Origin: CAVUAF01 sp963739375
GTDB taxonomy: Bacteria; Acidobacteriota; Terriglobia; Terriglobales; Acidobacteriaceae
Reading direction: 5' to 3'
DNA length: 64,000 nt
Assembly (NCBI GenBank): GCA_963739375.1
Contig: CAVUAF010000020.1
Location: 1 to 64,000, forward strand
Below the pieces are notes generated by a model. The model was not told the origin of the DNA. It saw only the letters and a list, made by a program, of their open reading frames with translations, and ran no database searches. Positions 24,503 through 33,572 of the stretch are shown piece by piece (within the stretch, counting starts at the first letter, position 1; the number at the start of each line of letters is the position of its first letter). A program made the translations under genes and the position numbers.

Positions 24503-27500
24503 GTGAAGTCTCCTCTCCGTGTCTCTGGTCGTCTCTTAGGCATTTCCCTGTTCGCGGGTCTCGTGGCCGGCGTGCCCATCGCAGCCGCGCCGCTTCCGGC
24601 AGCGGAACCCGCGAGTGCTCCCGCGTCTTCCGCCGCCATTCCGGGGCCACTCCGTTCTTTCCTGCGTATGGCGGCCATCAGCCAGAAGGTTTCTCCCGAG
24701 GAAGTACTGCCGTTCCTGGCACGCAATGTCGTAATCAACGGGTACAACGGTTCGCAGGAGGCCGCCGGCCGGCCGACCGAGTACCTGGTGTTGCTCCAGC
24801 GGTATGTGCAACAAGCCCGGGAGCTCGTTGCCCTGGCCGGTCCCGGCGGCGTGATTCGCGTGACCGACTGTGCCGCGGCGAAGCCGCTGCTGGCGGTCAT
24901 TGGTTACCGCTTGCGTCAACCCTGCGGAAAGGACGCGGCGCTGGAAACCGCCAACTCCGACCGCGCTTTTCTGACGCTCGATTCCGGCTTTCCGCTGGCG
25001 GCGCTCGAGGAAACCCTGCGCGGTGGCAACGCTTTCGAGTATTCCTACCCCGTTACCCAAGTCCCCGTGCTGTTCACCGGCGCCGACTGGACCGCAATCG
25101 CGACCGGAGACAGGAAAGCCGACGTTGTGGAGTCGCTGCTGTATGAGCCCATGTTGGCGCGGCTTTATTGGGGAATGGCGCACTTGGACGACGAATCCAG
25201 GCTGGCTCTGCGGCAATCTCCGGGATTGTCCAGGTTGCTCCGCCTTGCTCCCGTGCTCAATTTCTACGGCAGCGAGATTTGCATCCGCGGCGGCCGGGTA
25301 ATCGTCCCTGGCGGCGCCGCGGCGGAGCCAGCTTGGAAGACCCTCGTCGGCGCCGACCCGGGCTCGCCCGGCGATTTCGTGCTCCAGCTGCTCGCCAAAG
25401 ACGAAGGCTGGCTGGCCGCCTATTTCGATGCCCTGTCGCGTGTCCCGCAGAGCCGCCAGGCCTACTTCACCGAGCCGCGTCGCTTGCCGCGCTTCTATGC
25501 CGCGCTGCGCGGCCATCGCCTGACCCCCGGCGCCGCCCGCCCCGTCCTCCGGCCCGCTCCCGGCCTGCTGCTGCTCATCTTCCGTCTCCGCTTTGGACCC
25601 GACGGCACACCCAGCCTGCCCGGCAATCTGCGCGTATGGAAAGAAATTCTTCACCACGGCAGTGATTCCGGCCTCGTCCGCGAGTGGGACAAGCGCGCCA
25701 CCCACTGGGATCACCCGGATGACGTGGTGGAAGCGATGTTCGCGCTTTCCCGGATCGATGCTGCCAGGGGGCCGGTGCCGATTTTTCTGGCGCTCAACGA
25801 GATTGACCGCGGACGCGCCCCGGAACAACGCCTGAGCCCGCAAAACATCCGCCTGCTGGCCGACAAGTTCTCGCGTTTCAGCAGCCAGTACTCCACCTTC
25901 GCGGAATTTCACGCTCTGAACAACGCTTCCATTGCGCGTTTTCTGGCGGTGGCCGCGGCGCTGGACAGGATTTCCGACCCCGCGGTGCGGGCCAACACCG
26001 TGGGTCTCTTCCAGGCCGTGGTGGGGTTGTGGCAGATTCTGGCCCGCCAGAATGAGATCGCGGACGCCCGTAGCAACGATTCCTGGCAACAGGCTCTGAG
26101 TCCCTTTGCCACCGTCCGCTCGTCCGCCCAGGTCTTCGACGCCGGCCGCGCCTCGCTGCGCGCGTTGCTGCAGGCCACGACGGGAAAACCCGCCATTTAC
26201 CAGGATGAACTCCTCCGCCTCCTGGCGGGCCCGGAGCTGCCCGCCGCCGAAGCGCAGCAGATGCGGCAAGAGCTGGCCAATCGCATGCGCTCCGTTCTGC
26301 AAGGTCAGCGCCTGGTCTCGCTCGACACGCTCTTCGCCCTGGCGGACGGTTTGGACCGCGTGGCCGACGGCAAAGCGGCGGCCGTCACCTTGCTGCCTTT
26401 GGCGGCAGAGCTGCGAGATTTCGAGTTGCCACGTCCGCTCTTCAGCAATCGCGAACGCACCGAATGGGCAGCCGGCGGGAACATCGCCACCGATAATCCG
26501 CATACCGCACTGCAGGCGCGCACCGACTGGACCCGGCTGCTTAACTCGGCGCCCGCACCCAAACAGCTGGCGGAAGCCCGCGGCCAGCTGGCCGCCTTCC
26601 TGCGCGACACGCTGGTCGGCCTCGACTACGCCTACTACGAGCCGCCGGGCGCGCAGATGCTGCACAACAATCCCCTCTTCGTGCGCTCCCACGATTTCTC
26701 GGGACGCATGACCATGACCGGTGAAGCCTCGTGGCAGACGCCACGCCTGTTGGGCGCGGGGGTGGCCGCGGGTCGTGGCGGGCACCTGGTCGGCTCGCTG
26801 GCCGACTTGCCTTACGTCCTCTCCCAGGTCGAACAGGACTTCATCGTGCCCGAGAACGTGCAGGCCCTCATCTGGGATGAAACCGTCCCCACCCTGGTGA
26901 CCAGTGCCATCCTGCCGCGCTGGTGGCGCGTGACCCGCAATGAGCTGCACGCGGTCACGCTTTACCAGCTTGCGGGCGAGGAACTTCTGACCGCCGCCGC
27001 GGACGACGAACAGGTGCGCGAGCGGGTTACGAATATCTTCTCGGATCGCATGCTGCCGCGCCGCCTGGAGCAGCTGGCCAACGCCCTGCGCGCCGGGCGC
27101 CTGGATCCGGCCAACGGCATCACGCCGGCGGACAGTCTCTACCTCGCGGCCGAATTCCGCCGCCGGTTCCCGGAACAGGATGAGCGTTGGGGCCCCGCCA
27201 GCAGCGAGTTGACTACTCTCGCGCGCCAATACCCCGCCGAGGTCAGCTGGGAGCGGCTGTCCGGGGATTTCGGGGTGCCGCATCCCGCGATGGCGCAGAC
27301 CTATGGCCGCGAATTGCTCAACGTGAAGCCTTTCCCGGCGCTGAGTGGTTACGGCAGCCGGTTGCTGGCCGAGTCCTGGGATTCGACCAATCTGTACTGG
27401 GCCCGCTTGGCCGACGAGCGGGGTTATCCCCCGGTGATGCTGCATCGGCTGGTGCCGGATCTCACGCGCCGCATGGTGGAGAAGATTTTTGCTACCGACC

Positions 27501-27607
27501 TGGAAGACTGGCCGGCATTAGCTCGCGCCCTGCGCGAGACCGGGGACGAGTTTCGCCGCGGCAAGATGGAAGCGCCGCGGGTAGCCAGCTCAGGCTTCCA
27601 GCCTTAG
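24503..27607 (+). CDS. Large secreted protein of unknown function (1034 residues)
   Basis: The protein starts with a signal peptide (LLGISLFAGLVAGVPIAAA) and is otherwise soluble, rich in Leu, Ala and Arg, and apparently helical. I recognise no catalytic motif. Recurrent features are RPTEYLVLLQRYVQ near the N-terminus, a Pro/Arg-rich middle, and a C-terminal half containing an SHDFSGRM motif. Conserved acidobacterial secreted proteins of this size next to a VWFA-related protein are familiar to me, but I cannot name a function. The VWFA gene begins 15 bp after its stop, so the two are probably one operon and may act together in the periplasm. Confidence 0.8.
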   Translation: MKSPLRVSGRLLGISLFAGLVAGVPIAAAPLPAAEPASAPASSAAIPGPLRSFLRMAAISQKVSPEEVLPFLARNVVINGYNGSQEAAGRPTEYLVLLQRYVQQARELVALAGPGGVIRVTDCAAAKPLLAVIGYRLRQPCGKDAALETANSDRAFLTLDSGFPLAALEETLRGGNAFEYSYPVTQVPVLFTGADWTAIATGDRKADVVESLLYEPMLARLYWGMAHLDDESRLALRQSPGLSRLLRLAPVLNFYGSEICIRGGRVIVPGGAAAEPAWKTLVGADPGSPGDFVLQLLAKDEGWLAAYFDALSRVPQSRQAYFTEPRRLPRFYAALRGHRLTPGAARPVLRPAPGLLLLIFRLRFGPDGTPSLPGNLRVWKEILHHGSDSGLVREWDKRATHWDHPDDVVEAMFALSRIDAARGPVPIFLALNEIDRGRAPEQRLSPQNIRLLADKFSRFSSQYSTFAEFHALNNASIARFLAVAAALDRISDPAVRANTVGLFQAVVGLWQILARQNEIADARSNDSWQQALSPFATVRSSAQVFDAGRASLRALLQATTGKPAIYQDELLRLLAGPELPAAEAQQMRQELANRMRSVLQGQRLVSLDTLFALADGLDRVADGKAAAVTLLPLAAELRDFELPRPLFSNRERTEWAAGGNIATDNPHTALQARTDWTRLLNSAPAPKQLAEARGQLAAFLRDTLVGLDYAYYEPPGAQMLHNNPLFVRSHDFSGRMTMTGEASWQTPRLLGAGVAAGRGGHLVGSLADLPYVLSQVEQDFIVPENVQALIWDETVPTLVTSAILPRWWRVTRNELHAVTLYQLAGEELLTAAADDEQVRERVTNIFSDRMLPRRLEQLANALRAGRLDPANGITPADSLYLAAEFRRRFPEQDERWGPASSELTTLARQYPAEVSWERLSGDFGVPHPAMAQTYGRELLNVKPFPALSGYGSRLLAESWDSTNLYWARLADERGYPPVMLHRLVPDLTRRMVEKIFATDLEDWPALARALRETGDEFRRGKMEAPRVASSGFQP

Positions 27608-27622
27608 CGCAGAAAGGTGTGC

Positions 27623-28639
27623 ATGCTCAGACGACGCTTGGCCGTATTGCTGGTCCTGTCGTGCTTCTCCGCGGGAGCGGCCCAGGAGCCCACGTCGAAC
27701 ATTCGCGTCGACGTGAACATGGTGCAGTTGAATGTGGCGGTGACCGACAGCAAGGGGAACTATGTGACCGGCCTCCGGCCTTCGGACTTCGTGATTATGG
27801 AGGATGGCATCCGCCAGAAGGTTGCCATCTTCGGCGAAGGCAACGCCCCCACCGGGACCTTGGGCGAACCCGGGCCGGACGGCGACCAGCCTGACTCCGC
27901 GGCAGCGCGCGCGGCCGCCGGCGGCTCCTCCACCCTGGCCTCGCTCTTGGCGGGAGCGAATGTTTTCATCCTGTTCGACAAAAGCAACTACATGTACCAC
28001 GGCTTCGTCTTCGCCCAGGACGCCATCGCCGATTTCGTGCGCTCGCTGGAGGGACCGGATCGCATCGCGTTCTATTCCTACAGCCGCGACCTCTCGCGCG
28101 ATGCCCTGCTCACCGCCGAACGCGCCCAGGTGTTGCGGGGCGTGCGGGCTTCCGTCGCCGGCGACAATGCCGCCCTCTACAACGCGCTCCTGCTCACTCT
28201 CAAGGATGCCCACCAGTTTTCGGGCAGAAAAGTGGTCGTCGTCTTCTCCAACGGCCCCGACAACATCAGCATGGTCGCTCCGGAAGATGTCGGCGAACTG
28301 GCGCAGTCAGAAGGCATCCCCATTTACATGATCAGCACCCGGGAAGCCAAGCAGGACCCCATTTCCAGCGCGGTCTTCGAGCGCATGAGCGCCGCGACGG
28401 GCGGCAAGGCTTACTTTGCCAGGAACTGGAAGGACCAGCGGGAGGCCTTTGCTTCCATCCGCGATGATCTGGCGCACCTCTATTCCATCAGCTACTACCC
28501 GCAGGCCAATCCGAACCGCGGGTGGCGCGGGATTACGGTGAAACTCGCGGGCGAGCATCTGCAGAAACACCACATCCGCACTCGCAGCGGCTATCGTCCA
28601 CTGCCGAATCGGAGTTCCACCGCCGGCGGCGGCCAGTAG
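27623..28639 (+). CDS. VWFA-related Acidobacterial-domain protein, secreted
   Basis: A 338-residue protein from ATG 27623, chosen because AGAAAGG is well spaced; GTG 27617 would add two residues. A signal peptide (LAVLLVLSCFSAGAAQ) is followed by a short beta domain with VTDSKGNYVTGLRPSDFVIMEDG, then a von Willebrand A-like domain. The MIDAS-like start is degenerate, FILFDKSNYM in place of D-x-S-x-S, followed by VVVFSNGPDN and PIYMISTREAK. This is the domain type that is strongly expanded in Acidobacteriota. It presumably mediates protein contacts in the periplasm, perhaps with the upstream 1034-residue protein. Confidence 0.9.
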   Translation: MLRRRLAVLLVLSCFSAGAAQEPTSNIRVDVNMVQLNVAVTDSKGNYVTGLRPSDFVIMEDGIRQKVAIFGEGNAPTGTLGEPGPDGDQPDSAAARAAAGGSSTLASLLAGANVFILFDKSNYMYHGFVFAQDAIADFVRSLEGPDRIAFYSYSRDLSRDALLTAERAQVLRGVRASVAGDNAALYNALLLTLKDAHQFSGRKVVVVFSNGPDNISMVAPEDVGELAQSEGIPIYMISTREAKQDPISSAVFERMSAATGGKAYFARNWKDQREAFASIRDDLAHLYSISYYPQANPNRGWRGITVKLAGEHLQKHHIRTRSGYRPLPNRSSTAGGGQ

Positions 28640-28658
28640 CCCCGGGCGCCGCGCGGAA

Positions 28659-30809
28659 TCAGACCGAGGACAAGCGCTCCAGCGCCTGCCGGACCCGCGC
28701 GGGCGTCATCGGCAGTTGCAGCAGCCGCACTCCCACCGCGTCGTAGATGGCGTTGGCGATGACCGCCCCCATGGTGATAATGGCCGGCTCGCCGCATCCC
28801 TGCGGCGGCAGCTCAGGGTTCTCGACCAGGATGGTTTCGAGCTGCGGCACCCACGAGAAACGTGGGATGGCGTAGGTATCGAAGTTGCGGTCCAGCACCC
28901 GCCCATCCTGGAAGCGCACCTCTTCCCCGAGGGCGTAGCCCAACCCCATGGTGATGCAACCTTCGATCTGCTGCCGCGAGCCATCGGGATTCACGATCGC
29001 GCCTTCGTCCTGGGCGCAGACCACGCGCTTCACCTGCACCTTGCCGGAGCTCTTGTCCACGGCCACTTCGGCCAGGGTCGCGACGTAGGATCCCGAATCG
29101 ATGCCGCACGCCACCCCGAAGCCCCGGCCCGAGGGCGTCTTCCCCGGCTTCCAGCCGAACTGTTTCGCGGCTGTCTGCAACACGCGTCGCATGCGTGGGT
29201 CGGCCAGGTTGTTCAGACGGAACTCCACCGGGTCGGCGCCGATCTTGCCGGCCAGTTGATCGATCTGCGACTCGCGGGCGAAGGTGTTGGTGTTGACCGA
29301 GGGCGCGCGCCACGGCCCCACCGCAAATGGATGCATGCCCGCCGGGTTGCCGCCTTGCCACCCGCCCGCTGACGTGGTGCGCTGGTGGGGCACGTCGTAG
29401 AACTGCCGCGCCTCGCGCTCCCCGGCGGCGATTATGTTGAACTCCCACAGCACCATCTTGCCCGCTCCATTCACTCCAGCCCGCACCTTGACCACGGCGG
29501 CCGGGCGGAACGTGTCATAGAAAAATTCCTCGGCACGGTCCCACACCACCTGCACCGGCTTGCCGGTGAGCTTGGCCAGGCGCGCCGCTTCCACCGCCTG
29601 CCGGCCGGCGCTCTTGCCGCCGAAGCCGCCACCCACGTACGGCGTGATGATCCGCACCGCTTCCACCGGCATCCCCAGCGCTTGCGCCACCTGGTTGCGC
29701 AGTGGGAACGGGGTCTGCGTACTCGCCCAGACCGTAGCTTTGCCGCCTTCGATTTGTGCGGTGGCGGAATGGGTTTCGATGGGGGAGTGCGCCACGTAGC
29801 TGTTGACGTACGTCTGTTCCAGCAGCGTCGTGGCCAGCTTCTCGCCTTCCGCGAGGCTGCCACTCTCATGCACCACGCGCGGACGCGGCGCCAGCTTCAC
29901 CAGGTGGTCGAAGATGGTCTGGTCGTTGACGCTGGGCGCGGGCGGCTGGAATCGGGCCTTGACCAGCGCCAGCGCGCCGTCGGCGACGTCGCGCCGCTCG
30001 TGCAGTACGGCCAGGAGGTCGCCGTCGCGGATCACCCGCACCCCGGCGACCTTCTCCGCCGCCGCGGTGTCGGCGTCCTGGAACTCCGCGCCGTGCGCCG
30101 GGGGACGCAAAACCCGCGCCTGCAGCAGGCCGGGCAGCCGGATGTCGCCGGCGAACAGCGCTTTGCCCGTGACTTTCTCCAGCGCGTCCTTGCGCGCCGG
30201 CGATTGTCCCACGACCGTCTGCAACGCCGCCGGCTTCAACTGCGCTTTCTCCACGTGCCGCTCGATGCGCTTGCCCTGCACCAGTTCGGCGTAGGAAACG
30301 TGCGTGGCCTGCTGCGGATCGGTCACCACCCCTGATTTCACCTGCAGCCGCTCCACCGGCGCTTGCAGCCGCTCCGCGGCGAGTTGCAGCAGGACCGCCC
30401 GCGCTTCGGCGGCCGCCGCGCGCAGCACCGGGCCAAACTGCCGCGTGCTCAGCGAGCCGAACGTGCCCATGTCCCAGGGGCAGCGGTCGGTGTCGCCCAT
30501 GACCATGTCCACGGTGTCGAACCCGACCTCCAGTTCCTCCGCCAGCATTTGCGCCAGCGAGGTCATGATGCCTTGCCCCATCTCGATCTTGCCCACCAGG
30601 CAGGTGACGCGCCCTTCCGGGCCAATCCGCAGGTAGGCATTGAAGTCGGTGGGATACCCCTGCCGCGGGCGCTCCGGCGCCTGCACCGCCGCCAGCGGGT
30701 CGGCGACGGCGAAGACAAACAGCCCGGAACCCAGGGCGATAAATTCGCGGCGGCTGAGTTCGAGCCGGGGACTCTCATCGCTCGTGCGATCCAGCTCTTC
30801 GGGTGTCAT
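28659..30809 (-). CDS. Molybdenum hydroxylase large subunit (isoquinoline 1-oxidoreductase beta type)
   Basis: A 716-residue molybdopterin-binding subunit of the xanthine dehydrogenase family, Tat-exported type: the twin-arginine motif SRREFIALG opens a hydrophobic segment at residues about 15-45. Cofactor-binding stretches include KIEMGQGIMTSLAQMLAEEL, GGGFGGKSAG and QGCGEPAIIT; the Glu of GCGEP is the conserved catalytic position. These enzymes oxidise aldehydes or N-heterocycles, using water as the oxygen source. The ATG overlaps the stop of the iron-sulphur subunit gene as TAATG. The long frame continuing upstream to 31505 is only an overlap with that gene. Confidence 0.92.
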   Translation of the reverse strand: MTPEELDRTSDESPRLELSRREFIALGSGLFVFAVADPLAAVQAPERPRQGYPTDFNAYLRIGPEGRVTCLVGKIEMGQGIMTSLAQMLAEELEVGFDTVDMVMGDTDRCPWDMGTFGSLSTRQFGPVLRAAAAEARAVLLQLAAERLQAPVERLQVKSGVVTDPQQATHVSYAELVQGKRIERHVEKAQLKPAALQTVVGQSPARKDALEKVTGKALFAGDIRLPGLLQARVLRPPAHGAEFQDADTAAAEKVAGVRVIRDGDLLAVLHERRDVADGALALVKARFQPPAPSVNDQTIFDHLVKLAPRPRVVHESGSLAEGEKLATTLLEQTYVNSYVAHSPIETHSATAQIEGGKATVWASTQTPFPLRNQVAQALGMPVEAVRIITPYVGGGFGGKSAGRQAVEAARLAKLTGKPVQVVWDRAEEFFYDTFRPAAVVKVRAGVNGAGKMVLWEFNIIAAGEREARQFYDVPHQRTTSAGGWQGGNPAGMHPFAVGPWRAPSVNTNTFARESQIDQLAGKIGADPVEFRLNNLADPRMRRVLQTAAKQFGWKPGKTPSGRGFGVACGIDSGSYVATLAEVAVDKSSGKVQVKRVVCAQDEGAIVNPDGSRQQIEGCITMGLGYALGEEVRFQDGRVLDRNFDTYAIPRFSWVPQLETILVENPELPPQGCGEPAIITMGAVIANAIYDAVGVRLLQLPMTPARVRQALERLSSV

Positions 30810-31285
30810 TACGCGCCCCCTTTCATGGCCGCGGCCGCTTCCTGGATGGCGGCCACGATGCGCACGTGCGCGCCGCAGCGGCACAAGTTGTCGTCCATCC
30901 CCTGCACAATCTCCGCCGCCGTGGGCCGCGGCGTCTTCAGCAGCAGCGCGTAGGCGTTCATGATCATGCCCGGCGTGCAATAGCCGCACTGGAAGGCAAG
31001 ATGCTTCGCAAACGCCTGCTGGATCGGGTGCAGCCGCCCGGCGTCGCTCAGCCCTTCGATGGTCACCACGCGCTTGCCGGCCACGCTCTTCATCGGCGCC
31101 GCACACGCTCGCACCGCCTGCCTCTCGACCATCACGGTGCACGCGCCGCAATGCGCCTCGCCGCAGCCAAACTTGGTGCCGGTGAGCCCCAGGTCGTCCC
31201 GCAGGACCCACAGCAGCGGGCGTTCGTCGTCCACCGTCACGCGGGTGGCCTTGCCGTTGAGGGTGAAAGCTATCGTTCTCTGCAT
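30809..31285 (-). CDS. Molybdenum hydroxylase 2Fe-2S subunit
   Basis: A 158-residue small subunit from ATG 31285 with two [2Fe-2S] clusters. The plant-type site is GCGEAHCGAC plus Cys further on, and the second site is QCGYCTPGMIM with LCRCG. It passes electrons from the molybdenum subunit encoded directly downstream. No FAD subunit is present, as in isoquinoline oxidoreductase and periplasmic aldehyde oxidoreductases that use a cytochrome acceptor. Confidence 0.94.
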   Translation of the reverse strand: MQRTIAFTLNGKATRVTVDDERPLLWVLRDDLGLTGTKFGCGEAHCGACTVMVERQAVRACAAPMKSVAGKRVVTIEGLSDAGRLHPIQQAFAKHLAFQCGYCTPGMIMNAYALLLKTPRPTAAEIVQGMDDNLCRCGAHVRIVAAIQEAAAAMKGGA

Positions 31286-31463
31286 TGACACACCTCGCCT
31301 GTGCCGCCGACGCGGCGGCAAACACATCCCAAGATGTGTAATCGAAGGCCCGGGAGGATGGCTGTGACGTAGCCAACCAAGGCTTGTGACGGCGGGAAAG
31401 GAGGTTGACGCTCCCGGCTAGTAAACAGCCTGCCATCACCCGCGGCATTAACATGGCCACGCA

Positions 31464-32156
31464 TTGCGTGCACCAGAGGCATACGTCCGGTGGATTAACC
31501 AGCACCTCGGGTTCAACCCAAGGTCACAGGCGAACTCGAACGCCCTTTGCGATTTCGTGATCGCTGATTTACATCAGTCGTGTCCTGCCATCGCCGACGA
31601 CCTAGATGCCAAGCACTTGGTGCCAACCAAGAACACCGACGTGGAAACACGCGTAGCGTCGCGCAATGTTGATCTGGTCTTTCTGGAGCACGGCTCCACG
31701 CTGGTAAGGACCGCCGTCGAGAACAAGACCATAATGACGGCGCATGGCAAGGCGAGATGGAACCGCTACGGCGACCTGATCGCCTACTGCAACCACATCC
31801 ACAACCATCGACCTGATTGCATTGCGGCAGCCATCGTGATTGTCAACTGCTCCCCCGCTTACGAGAACCCGGATGCGTTCGCCAAAGGGCTGCAGCGGCC
31901 ACGCTTTGACATGAGTAAGGTTGTAAAAGACACGGTGAAGATATTTGCCGACGTGCCCCTCCGCACGTCGCGGGACGAGCCGAACGATCAGCCAGAGGCC
32001 TTGACGGTCATCGTGGTGGACTACGACGGCCGGCATCCCGCCAAACTGGTGACGGGCGCGTTATCCCCCAAACGAGGAAGCCCAATTCAGTACGAGAGTT
32101 TCATCGCTCGGATCTGCGACCTGTACCGGGTGAGGTTTGGAGCAGATCGCAGCTAG
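31464..32156 (+). CDS. Candidate restriction endonuclease (PD-(D/E)XK-like)
   Basis: A 230-residue protein I cannot place in a named family. NVDLVF (Asp70) followed by AVENKT (Glu86-x-Lys88) has the form and spacing of a PD-(D/E)XK nuclease core, with helical RWNRYGDLIAYCNHI after it. It is convergent with a DNA methyltransferase gene whose stop lies 10 bp away, the usual context of a type II restriction enzyme. The only in-frame start is TTG 31464, since a stop lies 13 bases upstream. Cleavage and site are untested inferences. Confidence 0.6.
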   Translation: MRAPEAYVRWINQHLGFNPRSQANSNALCDFVIADLHQSCPAIADDLDAKHLVPTKNTDVETRVASRNVDLVFLEHGSTLVRTAVENKTIMTAHGKARWNRYGDLIAYCNHIHNHRPDCIAAAIVIVNCSPAYENPDAFAKGLQRPRFDMSKVVKDTVKIFADVPLRTSRDEPNDQPEALTVIVVDYDGRHPAKLVTGALSPKRGSPIQYESFIARICDLYRVRFGADRS

Positions 32157-32166
32157 TTGTCCGAAA

Positions 32167-33228
32167 TCATACCGCGGGCGGCGTCTTGTATTTCTTCGAC
32201 GTGGAGGTTTTACCGCGAAAATGCGTGTTGACCTGCACAGCGCCGAACAGCCGGTTGGTGCTGTTGGCCAGCCGCGAAACGGCCATGTCGAAGTAGTGCT
32301 TATCCACTTCGATGCCGATGCTGTTGCGGCCCCACAACGCGGCAGCGACACTGGTCGTGCCAGTACCGAGAAACGGGTCAAGCACGGTGTCCCCCACGAA
32401 GCTGAACATCCTGACAAGCCTCTTCGCCAGTTCCAGTGGGAACGGTGCGGGGTGGTGCTTGGTCGAGGCCCCGGTCACGTCCGACCATATCTGCTGAAAC
32501 CACTTCTGATGGTTCTCAGCGGAAATCAGGCTCAGGATGCGCGTGCTGACCGACGGTTTCCTGTAACCGCCCCCCTTACGCTCCATCACGATGTATTCCA
32601 CGTCGTTCTTGACGACGGCGTTCGGCTCGTAGGGTTTGCCGAGAAATCCAGCGGAGCCGTTCTCCACTTCATGCTTGGCGTTAGCGATCTTGTACCAGAA
32701 GATTGGGGCGAGGTTGTCGAACCCGATGCTGCGGCAGTGCTCCTGAATCGAGGCGTGCAGCGGCACGACCATATGCCGCCCGCCGTTGCTACGGCGGGAA
32801 AGGCAAACGTCTCCGACTACGACAATGAGCCGACCACCGGGAATGAGGACGCGCCAGCACTCCTGCCAGACTTTGTCGAGTTCGAGTAGGAACCTCTCGT
32901 AGTCGGCAATGAAGCCGAGTTGCCCTTCGGACTTGCGGTACTCCTTGAGCGTCCAATACGGAGGCGATGTGACCACCAAATGCACGCTGTCGGAGGGCAG
33001 ATCGGCCGTCCGACGCCGCGCGTCGGCGAGGTGCAGATCGTGAATCGTGGGGACATGGACGACAGCAGACTCAATGAGGCCCGTAAGCCTCGGGTCTTTG
33101 GCGATACGCGGCAGATCGGTCTGTGGGTTTGCAAGGCTCCGCAGCTCAGGCGGGATGAACTGGTCGTGAGCAGCGACCGCAGCCATACCTGTGCCGCAGA
33201 GGGATGTCGCTGTCCTAGGCATCGTCAC
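32167..33228 (-). CDS. Site-specific DNA methyltransferase (beta-class, N4-C or N6-A)
   Basis: A 353-residue methyltransferase with catalytic motif IV TSPPYW at residues 87-92 before the SAM-binding motif (DPFLGTGTTSVAAALWG, near 290), the order of beta-class amino-methyltransferases. TSPPY fits N4-cytosine or N6-adenine modification. GTG 33228 has AGGGA upstream; ATG 33222 is possible. Paired with the convergent nuclease candidate, it probably forms a restriction-modification system. It lies just outside a tRNA-Asn direct repeat, which suggests acquisition on a mobile element. Confidence 0.9.
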   Translation of the reverse strand: MTMPRTATSLCGTGMAAVAAHDQFIPPELRSLANPQTDLPRIAKDPRLTGLIESAVVHVPTIHDLHLADARRRTADLPSDSVHLVVTSPPYWTLKEYRKSEGQLGFIADYERFLLELDKVWQECWRVLIPGGRLIVVVGDVCLSRRSNGGRHMVVPLHASIQEHCRSIGFDNLAPIFWYKIANAKHEVENGSAGFLGKPYEPNAVVKNDVEYIVMERKGGGYRKPSVSTRILSLISAENHQKWFQQIWSDVTGASTKHHPAPFPLELAKRLVRMFSFVGDTVLDPFLGTGTTSVAAALWGRNSIGIEVDKHYFDMAVSRLANSTNRLFGAVQVNTHFRGKTSTSKKYKTPPAV

Positions 33229-33283
33229 GGAGTCCCTGAGCTACTTTATCATCCTTCGGCCCACACCATCTTGCAGTGCTCTT

Positions 33284-33333
<50 letters not shown>

Positions 33334-33572
33334 GCTCGCCAACGATTTCACGATTTCATTCCCTGATCGCGCCCCCCAAACGTGCCTCTGCCCACGATGG
33401 AAGGCTGGTCGGCGGCCATTTGACAACCGTATTGCCTGCCACATACAAGGGAGTGGTTCAGGCTTCCGGCTAGCCCGCGAGGCCACCGGACGCTTCCGCG
33501 CGACGTGCAAGACGGAATTCGTGCCCCGCGCTGACGACGCCCGGGATTCATACCCATTCATGGGGAGGACTT

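Noticed and set aside
24536..27445. A 969-codon minus-strand open frame
   Set aside because: Antisense to the 1034-residue secreted protein, which has a start, ribosome site and signal peptide; the antisense product is rich in Gly, Arg and Gln and has no domain.
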